Assembly: GCF_000337495.1 (NCBI RefSeq)
Contig: NZ_AOIS01000030.1
Span: 80,865 to 134,209 of the forward strand
Origin: Haloterrigena salina JCM 13891
Lineage (GTDB): Archaea > Halobacteriota > Halobacteria > Halobacteriales > Natrialbaceae
Direction: 5' to 3'
Length of the DNA: 53,345 nucleotides
The position numbers and the translations under genes are program-made. Under the pieces are notes generated by a model. It was not told where the DNA came from and ran no database searches. It worked only from the letters and a program-made list of their open reading frames with translations. Below are positions 52,009-53,345 of this stretch, in pieces (position 1 is the stretch's first letter; the number at the start of each line of letters is the position of its first letter).

Positions 52009-53343
52009 ATGGCCATCGAAGACGACGTTCTCGTGATCGGCGGCGGCCTCGCGGGCGCCACCGCGGCGCTCGCGGCCGCTGACGCCGGCAGCGACGTCCG
52101 CGTCCGGCTGGTGACGTACAAACAGAGCACGCTCCGCCACGCCAGCGGGCTGATCGATATCCTCGGTTACCCGCCTGACTCGCCCGAGGAGGGGCCGCTC
52201 GTCGACCCCTTCGACGCGCTCGCGGACCTCCCCGAGGGCCACCCCTACGAGCGCGTCGGGAGCGATGCGGTCCGCGAGGCGCTGGCCTTCTTCGATGATG
52301 TCGCGGGCGACGCCTACGCGGGCGACCACACCGACGCGAACGCGCTGGTCCCGACCCACGGCGGCACCGTCAAACCGACCGCGCGGTATCCCGTCTCGAC
52401 GGCCGACGGCCTGGCCAGCGACGACCGGGACGCGCTGCTGGTCGGCTTCGAGACGCTGCCCGACTTCGAGGCGCCGCTGGCCGCGGCCCACCTCGAGGCC
52501 GCAGGCGCGCCGTTCTCGGCCCGCGGCGCGACGATTCCGTTCCCCGGCATCGTTCGGGACGACGCGAAGGTGACCCGCTACGCCCACCTGCTGGATCAAG
52601 ACGAGACCGTGACGACCGGCGCGGGCGAGACCGGCGCGCGCGAGGCGCTCGCGACGACGGTCAGCGAGCACCTCGAGGACGAGTCCCGCGTCGGCTTCCC
52701 TGCCGTGCTGGGCGACGAGCACGCGGCCGAGGTCCGCGCCGACCTCGCGGCCGCGCTCGGCGCCGACGTCTTCGAGGTCCCGATGGGACCGCCGAGTCTG
52801 CCCGGCATGCGACTCGAGGATCTGCTGTACGACGCGCTCGAGGAAGCGGGCGTCCGCGTCACCTCGGGCGTGCCGGTGATCGATTACGAGACGGCCGCCG
52901 AGGCGGACGCGGTGGCGGCCGACGGTGGCAGCGGCGCCGACCGCATCGACCGAGTCGTCGTCGACCGCAACGGCACCGAGATCCCCCACCGTGCCGACCA
53001 GTACGTCCTCGCGACGGGCGGGCTGGTCGGCAAGGGCGTCCGCTCCGAACGCGAGCGGGTGTTCGAGCCGATCTTCGACTGCCACGTCCCCCACGCCGCG
53101 GACCGCTACGACTGGTTCGTCGACGACGTCTTCGGCGACCAGCCCTACGCGCGGTTCGGCCTCGCGTCCGACCGCGAGTTGCGGCCGCTCGACGCCGGCG
53201 ACGAGCCGGAGTTCGCGAACCTGCGGGCCGCGGGCGCGGTGCTCGGCGGCTACGACTTCGCCGCCGAGAAGTCCGGCGCGGGCGTCTCGCTCGCGACGGG
53301 CTATGTCGCCGGGACGCGAGCCGGAGAGGAGGCGGACCGATGA
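52009..53343 (+). CDS. glpB: Glycerol-3-phosphate dehydrogenase subunit B
   Basis: A 444-residue FAD-binding subunit. DDVLVIGGGLAGATAALAAA is the N-terminal Rossmann motif; SGLIDILGYPPDSPEEG and GGYDFAAEKSGAGVSLATGY, near the two ends, are GlpB-specific. It bridges the GlpA flavin and the GlpC iron-sulfur membrane subunit. Asp/Glu-rich inserts (TASGVPV to AEADAVAADGG region) reflect halophilic adaptation. Its TGA (53341-53343) overlaps the ATG of the next gene. Confidence 0.93.
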   Translation: MAIEDDVLVIGGGLAGATAALAAADAGSDVRVRLVTYKQSTLRHASGLIDILGYPPDSPEEGPLVDPFDALADLPEGHPYERVGSDAVREALAFFDDVAGDAYAGDHTDANALVPTHGGTVKPTARYPVSTADGLASDDRDALLVGFETLPDFEAPLAAAHLEAAGAPFSARGATIPFPGIVRDDAKVTRYAHLLDQDETVTTGAGETGAREALATTVSEHLEDESRVGFPAVLGDEHAAEVRADLAAALGADVFEVPMGPPSLPGMRLEDLLYDALEEAGVRVTSGVPVIDYETAAEADAVAADGGSGADRIDRVVVDRNGTEIPHRADQYVLATGGLVGKGVRSERERVFEPIFDCHVPHAADRYDWFVDDVFGDQPYARFGLASDRELRPLDAGDEPEFANLRAAGAVLGGYDFAAEKSGAGVSLATGYVAGTRAGEEADR

Positions 53344-53345
53344 CC
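53340..53345 (+). CDS. glpC: Start of next operon gene, expected glpC (truncated by window end)
   Basis: Only ATGACC is present, overlapping the glpB stop as ATGA. By the standard glpABC order the gene should encode the iron-sulfur membrane-anchoring subunit. Identity rests on context alone. Confidence 0.5.

Overview
This window comes from a haloarchaeon, most likely a member of the Natrialbales (Natrinema/Haloterrigena type); the genus-level placement is inference. The DNA is GC-rich and the proteins are strongly acidic. Many genes start leaderless, shortly after a TATA-like box, and neighbouring genes often overlap by ATGA or GTGA. Archaeal hallmarks are a CTP-dependent riboflavin kinase with an N-terminal winged helix, a TYW1-type wyosine enzyme, HalOD1 and DUF7344-like proteins, and an initiator tRNA-Met with an A1-U72 pair.

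Layout. Positions 1-12605 hold mostly single housekeeping or metabolic genes: the end of glutamine synthetase, a phosphoesterase, a coiled-coil/HhH protein, a gamma carbonic anhydrase, a CBS protein, an AMACR-like CoA transferase, an E1-alpha subunit, UspA, an HSDL2-like SDR, a membrane-anchored spermidine-synthase-like protein and a COG0523 GTPase. Positions 12974-25181 hold an ArsA/Get3-type ATPase with a small partner, CstA, several regulators (DUF7344-like, Lrp-HalOD1 pair), YchF, endonuclease IV, a methyltransferase, a PRC-barrel protein and a two-gene ABC exporter. Positions 25301-26736 are ribB-ribK, with a perfect palindrome just upstream.

Positions 27004-39350 form a surface-glycan locus. 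It contains three glycosyltransferases and three alkaline-phosphatase-superfamily enzymes in one tightly coupled run. After an AT-rich gap carrying a dispersed repeat, a tRNA 3'-end fragment and the initiator tRNA-Met gene, it continues with a pyruvyl transferase, a fourth AP-superfamily enzyme and a Wzx-like flippase. None of the four AP-superfamily enzymes has the cysteine of a classical sulfatase.

Positions 39558-43425 hold a glutamate-cysteine ligase, TYW1, a small membrane protein, a head-to-head repeat element and a HAD phosphatase. Positions 43893-45602 form a tandem operon of three Dps-family genes: the first is a canonical DpsA, and the other two have lost most ferroxidase ligands. 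Next come a DUF1326-DUF2182 pair (cysteine-rich protein plus membrane partner) and a glycerol catabolic locus: a membrane protein of unrecognised family and glpK on one strand, and glpA, glpB and the start of glpC divergently on the other, around a palindrome-rich intergenic region.

The best candidates for undescribed biology are the degenerate Dps paralogues, the Thr/Ser-type AP-superfamily quartet, the non-GlpF putative glycerol permease, the DUF1326-DUF2182 module and the dispersed repeat family ending in CTGGGGAGGG. I see no CRISPR array, transposase or integrase gene.
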